From Microcoleus sp036704825 (GTDB lineage Bacteria > Cyanobacteriota > Cyanobacteriia > Cyanobacteriales > Microcoleaceae), in the NCBI GenBank assembly GCA_036704825.1, contig JAUBSN010000037.1, positions 12,434 through 76,433 of the forward strand: 64,000 nt of DNA, read 5' to 3'. A program made the translations under genes and the position numbers. Of this stretch, positions 16,015 to 25,610 are shown piece by piece. The notes beneath the pieces were generated by a model, which saw nothing but the letters and a program-made list of their open reading frames with translations, did not search any database and had not been told where the DNA came from. Positions within the stretch are counted from its first letter, which is position 1; every line of letters begins with the position of its first letter.

Positions 16015-19000
16015 ATGGCTAAAGGATTTGGCCCGAAGAAAGCTCCCCAAACGACAAAACGTCAGACAGCTTATTTCAAGCTGATTCAAGCGCTTCTCAA
16101 ATGTCCTTGCGGTAAGGAACTGAAGATTTTAAGGAAGCACGCGGACTTGGTGGATGTTGGTTTGGTGGAAATGATGGAAATGGTAGCGACAATGATGGTA
16201 GCCGGGAAAAAGTTTTCTGGTGCTAAATTTTTAATTGATTTAGCTGATTTTTTATACAGTTCTTACAGAGGAGCAGATGGCTTTCCAGTAACCGGGACTT
16301 TTGTTAAAGCTCCGGCTTTATTGTGGGAAATACTGCGGACAATTCTGTTAAACCAAAGCGATCAACAAACTGCTCACCAGATACTAGCAATTACCTCAGA
16401 CCAACTTAATGAAGATTTTTTGCAGCAATTTCATCTCTGGATAGATTGTACGCTCCTGAGAACCCAGCCAAAAATAACAAAAGCGATCGCATTCAGCCTT
16501 GTGTATTTCAGCGAGATACTCTGGCTATTCCCACTGGGTAACAGAACAATTAATCTGGAAATTGCGATTGCAGGTTTAGAAGGATCAGCCAAGATCTTAA
16601 CTCGTGAGGTTTTACCCGAAATGTGGGTAAAAATTCAAAGCGATCTAGCTCCAGCATACCGCCATCGTCAGAGAGGCGATCGCTCCGAAAACCTTGAAAA
16701 AGCCCTAACCGCTTGCACCAATGCTTTGCAAATTTTCACTCGCGATACTTTTCCCCAAGAGTGGGCGATGGTGCAAAATAATCTCGGTCTTGTTTACAGT
16801 GACCGAATCGTCGGAGATAAATCTGAGAATTTAGAAAAGGCGATCGCTTGCTATGAAGGAGCCTTGCAAGTGGTTAGCCGAGATCGAGATCCTGAACTTT
16901 GGGGAACACTGCAAAATAACCTCGCAGTTGCTTACACCCGCCGAGTTGAAGGCGATCGCGCGCAAAATTTCGAGCAAGCGATCGCCTGTTATCAAGTTGC
17001 CTTAAAAGTTCGCACTGATGCCGATTGGGCTAGCAGTCAATGGCACCTCGGCACTGCTTATAGCCAAAGGATTTTAGGGGACAAAACACAGAATCTCGAA
17101 CGGGCGATCGCAGCCTACCAAGCAGCCTTACAAATTTATACTCCCGAAATCTATCCCGAAAGATGGGCTAATACCCAGTCAGAATTGGGCAAAGCTTACC
17201 GCAAACTGGCACAAATTGCTAATGCTTTAACCTGTTTTGAAGCGGCATTAACCATCTTTACCCCTGATTCGTTCCCTAGAGAGTGCATCGCAACTGGACT
17301 TGAGTTGGGCAAGCTGACATTGGCTGCTGGCAAAAAGGCAGAAGCTTTTCAATGTTTTGCGAGGGTTATTGAAGCTGTAGAGATGAGCGCCCGCTGGGGT
17401 AATTCTGCATCTTTACATCAAGAAATTCCCGAAAAAAATTATGCTTACCTACAAATAGTAACGCTTTGCCTCGCCTGTGGAGAGCGTGAAAAAGCCAGAG
17501 AATATGCCGATCGCTCCGGCTCTCCTTTGATTGTAGACCTACTGCAAAATGTTCAAATCCAGCAAATAACTTCATTAGGACACTTTCTAGATAGATCTCT
17601 ACAAACAGCTATCGAAAGCGAGACTAATCCGCAAGCGTTCTACCAATTTATTGAAGAAAACCTAGAGCAACTGAACGACAGTTTAGTAGAAAGATTCAAC
17701 GATCTAAAATTAATTTTATCTGAAAAGTTACTCTTATCTGAAGTAGGGCCAGCAGAAGAAATCAATCTAGCAGCGGCTATTCTCAAGTTTAGCAGCCTAA
17801 TTCAACATTTTGATCGAGGTGATGAAGAGAACAACTGGAAGATTGCTAAGGCAGGCTACGAAGTTGCTGCCACTGTTTTTACCCAAGAAGATTTTCCCGA
17901 ACAGTGGGATGCCATCCAAGAGGAAACTCGCGATCATTTATTGTTTCAATTATTCAAAGCTCTTAACGAAAGTCTAAGAAATTTCCTAACTGTCGATCAA
18001 TTGGTGGAAACCAACTCAAATAGACTCGACACCGCTGACAGATTGGTAGAAAAAAATGCAGAACAAATAGACAAGCATTTTTTCACGGGACTGCCAGAAG
18101 TTAACGTCGTGCTTGAAGCTAATCAAGATCGACTTGATGAACACTTTATTAAGGTGTTGCGAACTCGCTCGTCTGCAATGCTATCTGAAGTGCAACCAAA
18201 AGAGAAAAAAGCACTTGCTGCTAGCATTATAGTTTTAAGCAACTGCATTCGTGAATTTAAACAAGGAAATCAAGCTAATAATTTAGAAATTGTGATCGCA
18301 GGTTACGAAATTGCTTCTACAGCCTTAACTCGCGAATCTACTCCAGAAGAGTGGGCAACTTGTCAGATGTTTCTCGGTAATGCTTATCACCGGCGCTTTA
18401 AAGGAGATCACGCTGACAATCAAGAACGAGCGATCGCCTGCTGCCAAAATGCCCTACAAGTATTTACCCGCGAAGCCTCTCCAGAAATGTGGGCAGCAAT
18501 TCACAATACTTTGGCTCTTGCTTATGGCAACCGGATTCGAGGAGATAGATTAGAGAATGCAGAGTTGGCAAGAACCGCCTGTCTGGCAGCAATGGAAGTT
18601 GACACCCGTGAAACGAATCCGCAATCATGGGCTCAACTCCAAAACAATCTGGGTATTATTTACCGCGATCGCATCTCCGGCGACAAGGCGGAAAACTTGG
18701 AAAAAGCGATCGCGTGTTATGAAAATGCCCTGTTATTCCGCACCCGCGAAGAATTCCCTGAACTTTGGGCGCAAACTCAAATGAATCTAGCATCTGCTTA
18801 CCGCCACCGACTTCATGGCGATCCGGTAGAAAATATTGAGAAGGCGATCGCAGCTAACAAAGAAGCATTACAAGTTTACACTCAAGACGCTTTTCCATCA
18901 GGTTGGGCTGGCGTGCAAATGAATTTGGCTAATGCTTATTTGCATCGACTTAAGGGCGATCAAAATGAGAATTTAGAAATGGCTATTGCCGCCCATCAAG

Positions 19001-20958
19001 CAGCTTTACAAATCTTTAACCAGGATGATTTCCCTAGAGAGTGGGCTATGGCTCAAATGAATCTAGGCAATTGCTACCTCAACCTTGATCGAAATGAAGA
19101 GGCGATCGCCTATTATCGAAAAGCATTGGAAGTCTTCACACCAACTGCTTTCCCCGTTGATTGCCAGAAAGTCGGTCAAATGCTAGGAAATGTATCATTT
19201 GTAGCTGGAGATTGGCAGTTAGCCATTGAAGGATACGGTATGGCGATTGAAGCCGTAGAAACCAGCCGTACTTGGGCAACTTCTGAATTTCGCCGCCAAG
19301 AAATTCTGGAAGAGGCGATCGACGTTTATGCAAAGATGGTGGAAGCCTGCATCAATAACAAGCAGTTAGATAAAGCTGTTGAATATGTAGAGCGATCGCG
19401 CTCTAAACGCCTCGTAGACTTGATGGCAAGCAACGATCTCTACTCAAGTGCAGAAATTCCTGCTGAAATTCAACAGTATTTACAGGAGTTTGAACGGCTA
19501 CAGCAGCAAATTGACAAAGAACGAGGGCGCAATCAACCTAGCAACGACTTTGATAATAGCAAACTTGATAACAGCCGTGCAGCCCTAGCAGCTTACAATC
19601 AAACAATTGACTTTCTTGAAACTGAAAAACTCCTAATTTGGGAACAACTTCGCCGTCTCGATCCGGTGCTGGCTGGTCAAATTCGAGTCAATCCTCTCAG
19701 CTTCCCATCCATCCAGCAACTTATCGACAAACCCACCACTGCAATTCTCAGCTTTTACACCACCGTTAGCGATACCTCGATCTTCGTCGTGCGGCACAAC
19801 GAGATTACCCTGCAAAGCTGTGCTGACTTAGGATTTGAGGCTTTGCACGGATGGATTTTGCAAAATTGGTTAGGACAATATGTTAAGGATAAAGATTCTT
19901 GGAAAGCAGAGTTCGTTGGGATGTTAACTGAACTGGCAAAACAGTTAAATTTAAATGACCTAATTTTGTGGCATTTAGAAGGAATTTCGGAACTGATTAT
20001 AGTTCCTCATTATGCCCTTCATCACATCCCTTTCGCTGCACTACCCATCGGAGATAACCGCTATTTAGGAGACAAATTTATCATTCGTTACGCACCTAGT
20101 TGTCAAGTCCTAGAATTCTGCCAGCAACGCCCTTCCCCCGGCAATAACCTAAACTGTGGCACTATTGAAGATGCGACGGGCGACTTGCCTTGCGCCAGCT
20201 TTGAAGGAGATCAACTGGCAGTTCTTTATAGTATCCCAGACGATCGACGCTTAAAAGGTCGCCATCAAGCCACTGTTAGTAACTATCGAGAACTGGCGCA
20301 AACCGTCCAAATTCTCCACTCTAGCCACCACGCCCAGTCCCGCCTCGACAATCCCTTAGAATCGACATTAATTTTAGGAGATGGCTGCATTACTTTAGGT
20401 CAGCTAATGACTCCTGCATGGCGTCTCCCTCAGTTGTCGGATGTATTTCTTTCCTGCTGCGAAACAGGATTGGGATTGACTGACATTACTGGCGATATCC
20501 TCACTTTTTCAACGGCTTTCTTGTCAGCGGGAGCCAGAAGTGTTATCAGTACGCTTTGGGCTGTCGATGATTTAGCTACGGCGCTTTTCTCGATTTTTTA
20601 CTATCAAGAGTGGCAGCAGGGAAAGAATCGCCCAGAGGCTATTAGACAAGCTCAAGTTAAATTGCGAGAGCTTGCGGGCAATACCTTAGCTGCTAGTTAT
20701 AAACCCCTACTCACAGAAATTTTGAAACAGAAACTTATAGAAATCCACGCGCTCCGCAAAAAAACTAAGGTCAATCGAGATGTTTTTTCTGTAGATTCTT
20801 CAGAGTATCAGCAATACGATAAAGAATACGAAAAGTATAATGAAATTGGTACACAAATTTATGGATTTCTCAAAAATGTAGATAAATATTGTCAAAAATC
20901 AAAGCCTTTTTCTCACCCTTTTTACTGGGCAGCTTTTACCTGCACTGGGATTCGGTAA
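16015..20958 (+). CDS. Giant TPR-CHAT (caspase-like) protease
   Basis: 1647 residues. N-terminal helical domain (1-170); TPR array about 190-420 with unusually long repeats of roughly 50 residues built on ENLEKAIACYEGAL and WAxxQNNLGxAY; a central linker with a helical region about 480-720; a second TPR array about 740-1040; a coiled coil; then a CHAT domain about 1230-1647. The CHAT caspase-like dyad is visible: His1438 in LHSSHHAQ and Cys1482 in LSCCETG, with the following GARSVISTLWAVDD. CHAT proteases with TPRs are cell-death or signalling proteases (for example Craspase, where the TPR-CHAT partner is activated by a CRISPR effector). No CRISPR is present here, so the trigger must be another partner, possibly the DUF1822 or sigma-like neighbours. 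Confidence 0.92.
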   Translation: MAKGFGPKKAPQTTKRQTAYFKLIQALLKCPCGKELKILRKHADLVDVGLVEMMEMVATMMVAGKKFSGAKFLIDLADFLYSSYRGADGFPVTGTFVKAPALLWEILRTILLNQSDQQTAHQILAITSDQLNEDFLQQFHLWIDCTLLRTQPKITKAIAFSLVYFSEILWLFPLGNRTINLEIAIAGLEGSAKILTREVLPEMWVKIQSDLAPAYRHRQRGDRSENLEKALTACTNALQIFTRDTFPQEWAMVQNNLGLVYSDRIVGDKSENLEKAIACYEGALQVVSRDRDPELWGTLQNNLAVAYTRRVEGDRAQNFEQAIACYQVALKVRTDADWASSQWHLGTAYSQRILGDKTQNLERAIAAYQAALQIYTPEIYPERWANTQSELGKAYRKLAQIANALTCFEAALTIFTPDSFPRECIATGLELGKLTLAAGKKAEAFQCFARVIEAVEMSARWGNSASLHQEIPEKNYAYLQIVTLCLACGEREKAREYADRSGSPLIVDLLQNVQIQQITSLGHFLDRSLQTAIESETNPQAFYQFIEENLEQLNDSLVERFNDLKLILSEKLLLSEVGPAEEINLAAAILKFSSLIQHFDRGDEENNWKIAKAGYEVAATVFTQEDFPEQWDAIQEETRDHLLFQLFKALNESLRNFLTVDQLVETNSNRLDTADRLVEKNAEQIDKHFFTGLPEVNVVLEANQDRLDEHFIKVLRTRSSAMLSEVQPKEKKALAASIIVLSNCIREFKQGNQANNLEIVIAGYEIASTALTRESTPEEWATCQMFLGNAYHRRFKGDHADNQERAIACCQNALQVFTREASPEMWAAIHNTLALAYGNRIRGDRLENAELARTACLAAMEVDTRETNPQSWAQLQNNLGIIYRDRISGDKAENLEKAIACYENALLFRTREEFPELWAQTQMNLASAYRHRLHGDPVENIEKAIAANKEALQVYTQDAFPSGWAGVQMNLANAYLHRLKGDQNENLEMAIAAHQAALQIFNQDDFPREWAMAQMNLGNCYLNLDRNEEAIAYYRKALEVFTPTAFPVDCQKVGQMLGNVSFVAGDWQLAIEGYGMAIEAVETSRTWATSEFRRQEILEEAIDVYAKMVEACINNKQLDKAVEYVERSRSKRLVDLMASNDLYSSAEIPAEIQQYLQEFERLQQQIDKERGRNQPSNDFDNSKLDNSRAALAAYNQTIDFLETEKLLIWEQLRRLDPVLAGQIRVNPLSFPSIQQLIDKPTTAILSFYTTVSDTSIFVVRHNEITLQSCADLGFEALHGWILQNWLGQYVKDKDSWKAEFVGMLTELAKQLNLNDLILWHLEGISELIIVPHYALHHIPFAALPIGDNRYLGDKFIIRYAPSCQVLEFCQQRPSPGNNLNCGTIEDATGDLPCASFEGDQLAVLYSIPDDRRLKGRHQATVSNYRELAQTVQILHSSHHAQSRLDNPLESTLILGDGCITLGQLMTPAWRLPQLSDVFLSCCETGLGLTDITGDILTFSTAFLSAGARSVISTLWAVDDLATALFSIFYYQEWQQGKNRPEAIRQAQVKLRELAGNTLAASYKPLLTEILKQKLIEIHALRKKTKVNRDVFSVDSSEYQQYDKEYEKYNEIGTQIYGFLKNVDKYCQKSKPFSHPFYWAAFTCTGIR

Positions 20959-21045
20959 AATTAAATCACATTTAAATCCTCAACAAAAGTCAGCCCCGCA
21001 TCCTTACAAAGTTGGTGCGATAATTAATGAGAAAGTTGAGAAGTT

Positions 21046-22296
21046 TTAGTTAACTTGTTGGTAATCCGAAGACTTCAGAGCATGAGCCAAAAAACGTTCT
21101 GTGTAGTACAAAGCTAATTGATTGCTCGGACCATTAAAAACTGCATCAAAGGCGTGTTCAGCCCAAGGAATTTCAAGCAAAATAGCAGGAGCGCCCGTGG
21201 CTCGCAATCGTTGGTAGAGCGATCGACCAAACTTGGGCTGAACGATATGGTCGCGACCTGCATAAACCAGTAGAGAAGGCGGAAGATTCGGTTTAATATA
21301 ATTGATGGGAGAAGCCCGACGGTAAAGCTCGTTGAGTTCGTCTGGCGTTCCTCCCAGAAAGGCGCGCAAGACGGCTCGAACATTTATGGCATCAGGAAAA
21401 GGTGGGTCATTGTATCCCCGAATCAGGTCATTTGGCCCGTAATAGTTGACCACTGCTCGAACAGGAAGCACACTAGAATCATAAGCAGTTAGCATTGCTA
21501 AATGGGCACCTGCAGACCTTCCCATCAGAGCAATTCGATCGAGATCGATTTCCCAATCAGCAGCATGAGTTTTGATATAGGAAAGAGCGGCTTGTACGTC
21601 CTCAATCTGAGCAGGGAATCGATATTTTGGAGCGTGGCGGTAATCAATTGCCACCACACAATAGCCTTGGGCGGCCATATAGCGGCTGAATTCCTCATTG
21701 TAATCGGCATTGCCTCTTTGCCAAGCTCCTCCGTAAAGGGTGATTATCGCCGGATATTTGCCTATTTGCATCGGCCGGTAAAGGTTTAGTTTCAGTGAAA
21801 CTCCGTCAGGGTTGGCAAATACAATAGTGCGATCGATCCTAACGTCTCTAATGGGAATTCCTCGGAACGCATCTGCAAAGATAAACGGTTGAGGGCGTAG
21901 CTGGGCGCGATGGGCAACAGGAACGGCTGCTAAATAGTTTTCCCCTAAAACTGCTTGCATTTGGGTAGCTACCGCTGCATTGGCTGCGGGTAACTGCATC
22001 AGGGGTAGCAGGCACAGGATGAGGGCGAACAGGTTACAAATTGACAAAATAATGTAGACTTTGCCTTGATGCCGTCTGAGCAGGTTCAGCATAAGGGCGA
22101 TCGTATTGATAGCGACCAACCAAGGGCTGATTTCTGGTGATCCCACCGCCAAAGGGTACAGGAACATCGCGGGTGCTGGTACGATGACCCAGAGACTGAG
22201 AAATAGCGCGATCGTACTCAGGAACCCAGGAATAAATGCCGAGACTAAGAACCCTGCCAATAAAGGTAACTTTTTGCGTTTCTTCTTGTGAATCAT
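21046..22296 (-). CDS. Membrane-anchored alpha/beta hydrolase (BD-FAE/HSL-like esterase)
   Basis: 416 residues. The first 120 hold three or four hydrophobic helices, so the catalytic domain is tethered to the membrane. The hydrolase part shows the oxyanion segment LYGGAWQRGN, the nucleophile elbow GRSAGAHLA, the acid in YAGRDHIVQP and the His in WAEHAFD, a complete triad. It resembles lipase/esterase proteins of the carboxylesterase-BD-FAE group. Substrate unknown. It is convergent with the CHAT gene and upstream of nothing obviously linked. Confidence 0.88.
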   Translation of the reverse strand: MIHKKKRKKLPLLAGFLVSAFIPGFLSTIALFLSLWVIVPAPAMFLYPLAVGSPEISPWLVAINTIALMLNLLRRHQGKVYIILSICNLFALILCLLPLMQLPAANAAVATQMQAVLGENYLAAVPVAHRAQLRPQPFIFADAFRGIPIRDVRIDRTIVFANPDGVSLKLNLYRPMQIGKYPAIITLYGGAWQRGNADYNEEFSRYMAAQGYCVVAIDYRHAPKYRFPAQIEDVQAALSYIKTHAADWEIDLDRIALMGRSAGAHLAMLTAYDSSVLPVRAVVNYYGPNDLIRGYNDPPFPDAINVRAVLRAFLGGTPDELNELYRRASPINYIKPNLPPSLLVYAGRDHIVQPKFGRSLYQRLRATGAPAILLEIPWAEHAFDAVFNGPSNQLALYYTERFLAHALKSSDYQQVN

Positions 22297-22644
22297 CGGA
22301 TTTTCTCAGCCTAATTTTTTCTCAGCTTAAACTAATATGGCAGTTCCTAGATTGATAAGAAAACCGCAGATTAAGGCAGATTAACACAGATTAACGCAGA
22401 TAATTTCAATATCTGCCGGAGAAGGGCAATCGCTTGTAGAACAAAGCACTGCTTTGAGCAGCGTCCAAAAATTTGATTAAAAAGACTTTTGCAAGAGATC
22501 TAGTAATCACCTCATTGTGCGAGCCACAATGCTTGCGAATGGATATCGGAGCGCTTAGAATTAACTATGCCTCAAAAGCTTTTTACGAGGTTCATAAAAA
22601 ATTTTTTAGCTGTTAAACTGTACAGCAAAAAACATTTCATTGAG
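22297..22644. other. Intergenic region with short direct repeats
   Basis: 348 bp between two minus-strand hydrolase genes. Around 22367-22400 it holds three imperfect copies of GATTAA(C/G)(G/A)CA-type repeats (cagattaaggcagattaacacagattaacgc is split here as repeats of CAGATTAA). No gene or strong promoter recognised. Confidence 0.5.
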
Positions 22645-24456
22645 TTATAATTTCTCTCTTTTAACGGCACGAGATGCAACCCGATTCCAATTCACCTGAG
22701 AAACACCGTACAAAATAAAATTATTCAACATTCCGTAAGCCTCCCCGCAATTGTAACCTTTAGCCTCAACACATTTCTTGTCCGCCCTTTGATTCACAGC
22801 CACAAAAATATCAACTCCCTCCGGCAACACACCCGCATACATCTTTAAATTAGCAAAATCATCAAGGATGCGACCTTTATCATCCAGCGGGGGCAATTTC
22901 CACTCTTTCGGATTGTTATTTCCCCCTAGCTGGATTGCCCAAGCATGAGTACCGTCAAGCGCTCCATTGTGGGCAGTATATCGATTCCAAACATTATTTC
23001 GCTTTTCTCCGATGCGCGGGTTATTCTCATAACCGCCCACCCAATATTCTGACATAAATTTGAGAAAAACTTCAGCTTCCGCAGCAAGCGAACCAGTGCC
23101 GGGACTCAAATCAGTGTTTCTGCTGCTAAACGGAACTTGGCTTAAATTCCAAGACCAATTTATCCTCCCTGGCTTCGGATTTATCCAGGTAGAAAAATCG
23201 CAGAAGCTACCCTTCCAGATGCAGTGCGGGCGCTTCAAATCCCATCCCTGCCAATAATAGGTTTTTCCGTTCCAATGCCGTTTTTCTGGCTCGCGATCGC
23301 CAATATTTTCTACTTCTTGGCTCATGAAAATTCCCCGGTCAGCGGCAGTATAAATTCCTAACTCTGTTTTGAAGAAAAGCTCTAAAGCCGAACCTTGATG
23401 ACTTGCTGGTTTACCCATTTTAGCAGCATAGCTGCCGGAAGCTATAAGCTGCTGCAAAATAATCGTAGGAAATGCGGGACTGGTATTGGAATAGTGATAT
23501 TGACCGAGAGGATACTGAAGGCATCGCCCAGCCAAAACCTGCATAGTTTCTGCTAAAGTAGGACTCGGCAAAAAATAGCCCGCGCTAGGAGAAATGCCGA
23601 GTTGATTTTTTGCTGAACTGACAGATTTGCTGCCCCATTCGCTGACAAGTAGCTGTTCTTGTTCTTGAAAATCGGCTGCTATTTTCAGATTGCGAAGGAC
23701 TGGCAAATTTGCAATTATATCTTGACCGTATCTGGGCGCGCTCCGCTGAAGTCCCGATCGGTGGGATAATAAGTGTCCGATGGTGACATTTTGCCACTGT
23801 TTGTCTGCAAATCCTGAGTTGAGATTGGCACAGTTTTTGTCTTTCACGGGAACCGGAAATTTGACTTTTCCCGAAAATACGGCGTGCAATTTTTCAGGGA
23901 TAATTGCTACTGGATATTGTTTGTTCAAACCGGGAATTAGCGGGGGATAATGCTGGGGGTCGAACAATTTCATCCCTTCAATTTGGTCGTCAGTAAGTTC
24001 TAAGCCGGCCCGATCGCGCGCTGCCTTTTTCAGCGCCCAGCGCACCATTGCAAAGGTAACAGGCTTGCTGATACTGCCCATGCGCATGGGGGTATCTGCC
24101 GCGACGGTCGAAGCCAGAGGAGCCTGCATATCGTCGCCGCAAGCCGGATTCCAGTTATTAGTAGGTCTGCCTTTCATGCGGCCGAGACCCCACACACCGA
24201 CGGGTTTACCTTTAACAGAAACACCGAGTACGGCCGCACCGACGCAGCGGTGGCGCATGAATTCTGTCAGCGATTGCTTTAGAGGCTGGAGTTGCGCGTC
24301 CCCGCTACCGCTAACGGGGATGTTTTCTTGCGCTAAAGCTGTGTTGTTGTTGGACTCGGAAAGCTTTGCCAAGCTTCCTATGAGGATAGCTAAAATTAAG
24401 GTCAAACTTGTGTAGACAAGTCTGTTAATTTTTTGGCGATGATTCGCAATTTTCAC
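22645..24456 (-). CDS. Exported serine hydrolase, beta-lactamase/class C PBP-like
   Basis: 603 residues with an N-terminal signal (hydrophobic 13-30, cleavage near TALAQ). The active-site SxxK is SISK in MGSISKPVTFAMV, the YxN is YSN in YHYSNTSPAFP, and a C-terminal HNGALDG replaces the usual HxG. These mark the beta-lactamase (PF00144) superfamily, which includes esterases, D-amino acid peptidases and carboxypeptidases. It is longer than usual (about 400), with inserts around residues 360-440 of unknown role. Periplasmic or extracellular. The physiological substrate cannot be read from sequence. Confidence 0.87.
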   Translation of the reverse strand: MKIANHRQKINRLVYTSLTLILAILIGSLAKLSESNNNTALAQENIPVSGSGDAQLQPLKQSLTEFMRHRCVGAAVLGVSVKGKPVGVWGLGRMKGRPTNNWNPACGDDMQAPLASTVAADTPMRMGSISKPVTFAMVRWALKKAARDRAGLELTDDQIEGMKLFDPQHYPPLIPGLNKQYPVAIIPEKLHAVFSGKVKFPVPVKDKNCANLNSGFADKQWQNVTIGHLLSHRSGLQRSAPRYGQDIIANLPVLRNLKIAADFQEQEQLLVSEWGSKSVSSAKNQLGISPSAGYFLPSPTLAETMQVLAGRCLQYPLGQYHYSNTSPAFPTIILQQLIASGSYAAKMGKPASHQGSALELFFKTELGIYTAADRGIFMSQEVENIGDREPEKRHWNGKTYYWQGWDLKRPHCIWKGSFCDFSTWINPKPGRINWSWNLSQVPFSSRNTDLSPGTGSLAAEAEVFLKFMSEYWVGGYENNPRIGEKRNNVWNRYTAHNGALDGTHAWAIQLGGNNNPKEWKLPPLDDKGRILDDFANLKMYAGVLPEGVDIFVAVNQRADKKCVEAKGYNCGEAYGMLNNFILYGVSQVNWNRVASRAVKREKL

Positions 24457-24527
24457 GATAACAAACTCCTGATTTAAAAAAGTAGGGCGGTGCTCTGCAG
24501 CCCGCCCTGTGACAGCGATAATTAAGG

Positions 24528-25262
24528 CTATTGAGGGATGGGAGGGGCCGATAAGAATACTTGATTTGGGTTGACATTAGTTAAGTTGGTTTCTAGTACA
24601 ACGCCAATTAAATTGTCTTTGTAGAAGATACCAGTATCTTGAACGTTGTTCCCACTCCAATCGCCAGTTTTGAGAGTGTAGCCGTCCCCTACCTGGCCTT
24701 TAATTTGGATTTTATCTTGACCTAAACTAAAATCCGTAATAGTAGCGTAACCAGTTCCGAGGTAGTAAACGTTATTAACGTTGCCGAGTACAAAGGTGTC
24801 TGTTCCCGCGCCGCCTGCGAGAGAATCGGATTCGCTACCTGCGCCGATACCGTTACCAGCCCCAGAAAAATTAGCACCGTCAAGATAATCGCTGCCGTCG
24901 CCGCCGATGAGATAATCTTTGCCGCTTCCTCCGAATAGATAATCGTTGTGCAACCCTCCCGATAGGGTATCTTTACCGCTGCCTCCGTACAGGAAATCTT
25001 CGCCAGCTTCGCCGTATAATTTATCGTTGCCGGCGTCGCCATTTAAATTGTCGCTGCCGAAGCCGCCGTAGAGGATGTCATCTCCGCCGCGGCCGAACAA
25101 TTTATCGTTGCCTTGATAGCCGTAGATTGTATCATTTGCAATCTGAATTTGACCTTGACCGTCGATCGTCCAATCGTCTCCAACTAAGGACTGGTGGAAT
25201 TGACCGTTGCCGTTGACAGTGTTGTTGTCGTCGAATTGAGTACCGTTGATAACTGATGACAT
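24528..25262 (-). CDS. RTX-type calcium-binding protein (copy 1)
   Basis: 244 residues from the ATG at 25262, which has a good ribosome site (AAGGAG, 8 nt before). The longer frame to 25364 has none. After the opening VINGTQFDDNNTVNGNGQF comes a run of RTX nonapeptides (GGxGxDxLx, e.g. LFGRGGDDILYGG, GGSGKDTLSGG), which bind calcium in a parallel beta-roll. The C-terminus (YLGTGYATITDFSLGQDKIQIKG...NQVFLSA) is the typical cap. Such proteins are usually secreted by type I systems without a signal peptide, as here. It is a paralogue of the gene at 31382. A homologous promoter region lies upstream (25330-25470). Confidence 0.9.
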   Translation of the reverse strand: MSSVINGTQFDDNNTVNGNGQFHQSLVGDDWTIDGQGQIQIANDTIYGYQGNDKLFGRGGDDILYGGFGSDNLNGDAGNDKLYGEAGEDFLYGGSGKDTLSGGLHNDYLFGGSGKDYLIGGDGSDYLDGANFSGAGNGIGAGSESDSLAGGAGTDTFVLGNVNNVYYLGTGYATITDFSLGQDKIQIKGQVGDGYTLKTGDWSGNNVQDTGIFYKDNLIGVVLETNLTNVNPNQVFLSAPPIPQ

Positions 25263-25329
25263 TTTTGTTGCTCCTTGTTGTTGTGGACTTGGTGCAATAG
25301 CAATTGCGACCCAAGCAATTTGTTCTATG

Positions 25330-25475
25330 TAAACCAGTTTGTTCTCAAATCGAGTGAGCGACAATGGGAATAAAATCAGGTAATTTAAAAGCCAAAAAAA
25401 TGGTATTTGGCAACGATCTATCCGAAAAAATCAGGTACTCAAAATATTAAAGTTGGAAAAAGTCAGGTTGGCGAT
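25330..25475 (-). promoter_or_regulatory. RTX upstream region, copy A (three TCAGGT repeats)
   Basis: TCAGGT occurs at 25376, 25431 and 25463 (plus-strand numbering), each preceded by an A-run (AAAA(T/G)TCAGGT). It starts with AACCAGTTTGTTCTC. The same layout occurs upstream of two other RTX genes (29837-29955 and 33288-33470). Read on the minus strand the motif is ACCTGATTTT, 110-220 bp before the RTX start. Probably a binding array for a shared regulator or a duplicated promoter. Confidence 0.65.
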
Positions 25476-25513
25476 CGTAATTTTTAGGTCAGTCCTGGAC
25501 GCACTCTCACCAA

Positions 25514-25581
25514 AGAAACCGGGTTTTTTACCGAATCTGCGGGTCACAACCTGCGTATTTTCGTAAAAAAACCCGGTTTCT
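25514..25581. repeat. 22-bp inverted repeat with AAACCCGGTTT ends
   Basis: AGAAACCGGGTTTTTTACCG at 25514 is mirrored at 25560-25581 with one or two mismatches. It can form a long hairpin between the start of the large RTX gene region and copy 1. The same AAACCGGGTTT core occurs at about 50549 and 50604, so it belongs to a dispersed palindromic family. Confidence 0.8.
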
Positions 25582-25610
25582 CAACCGCCAAGCGCAACTA
25601 CAAACCAATT

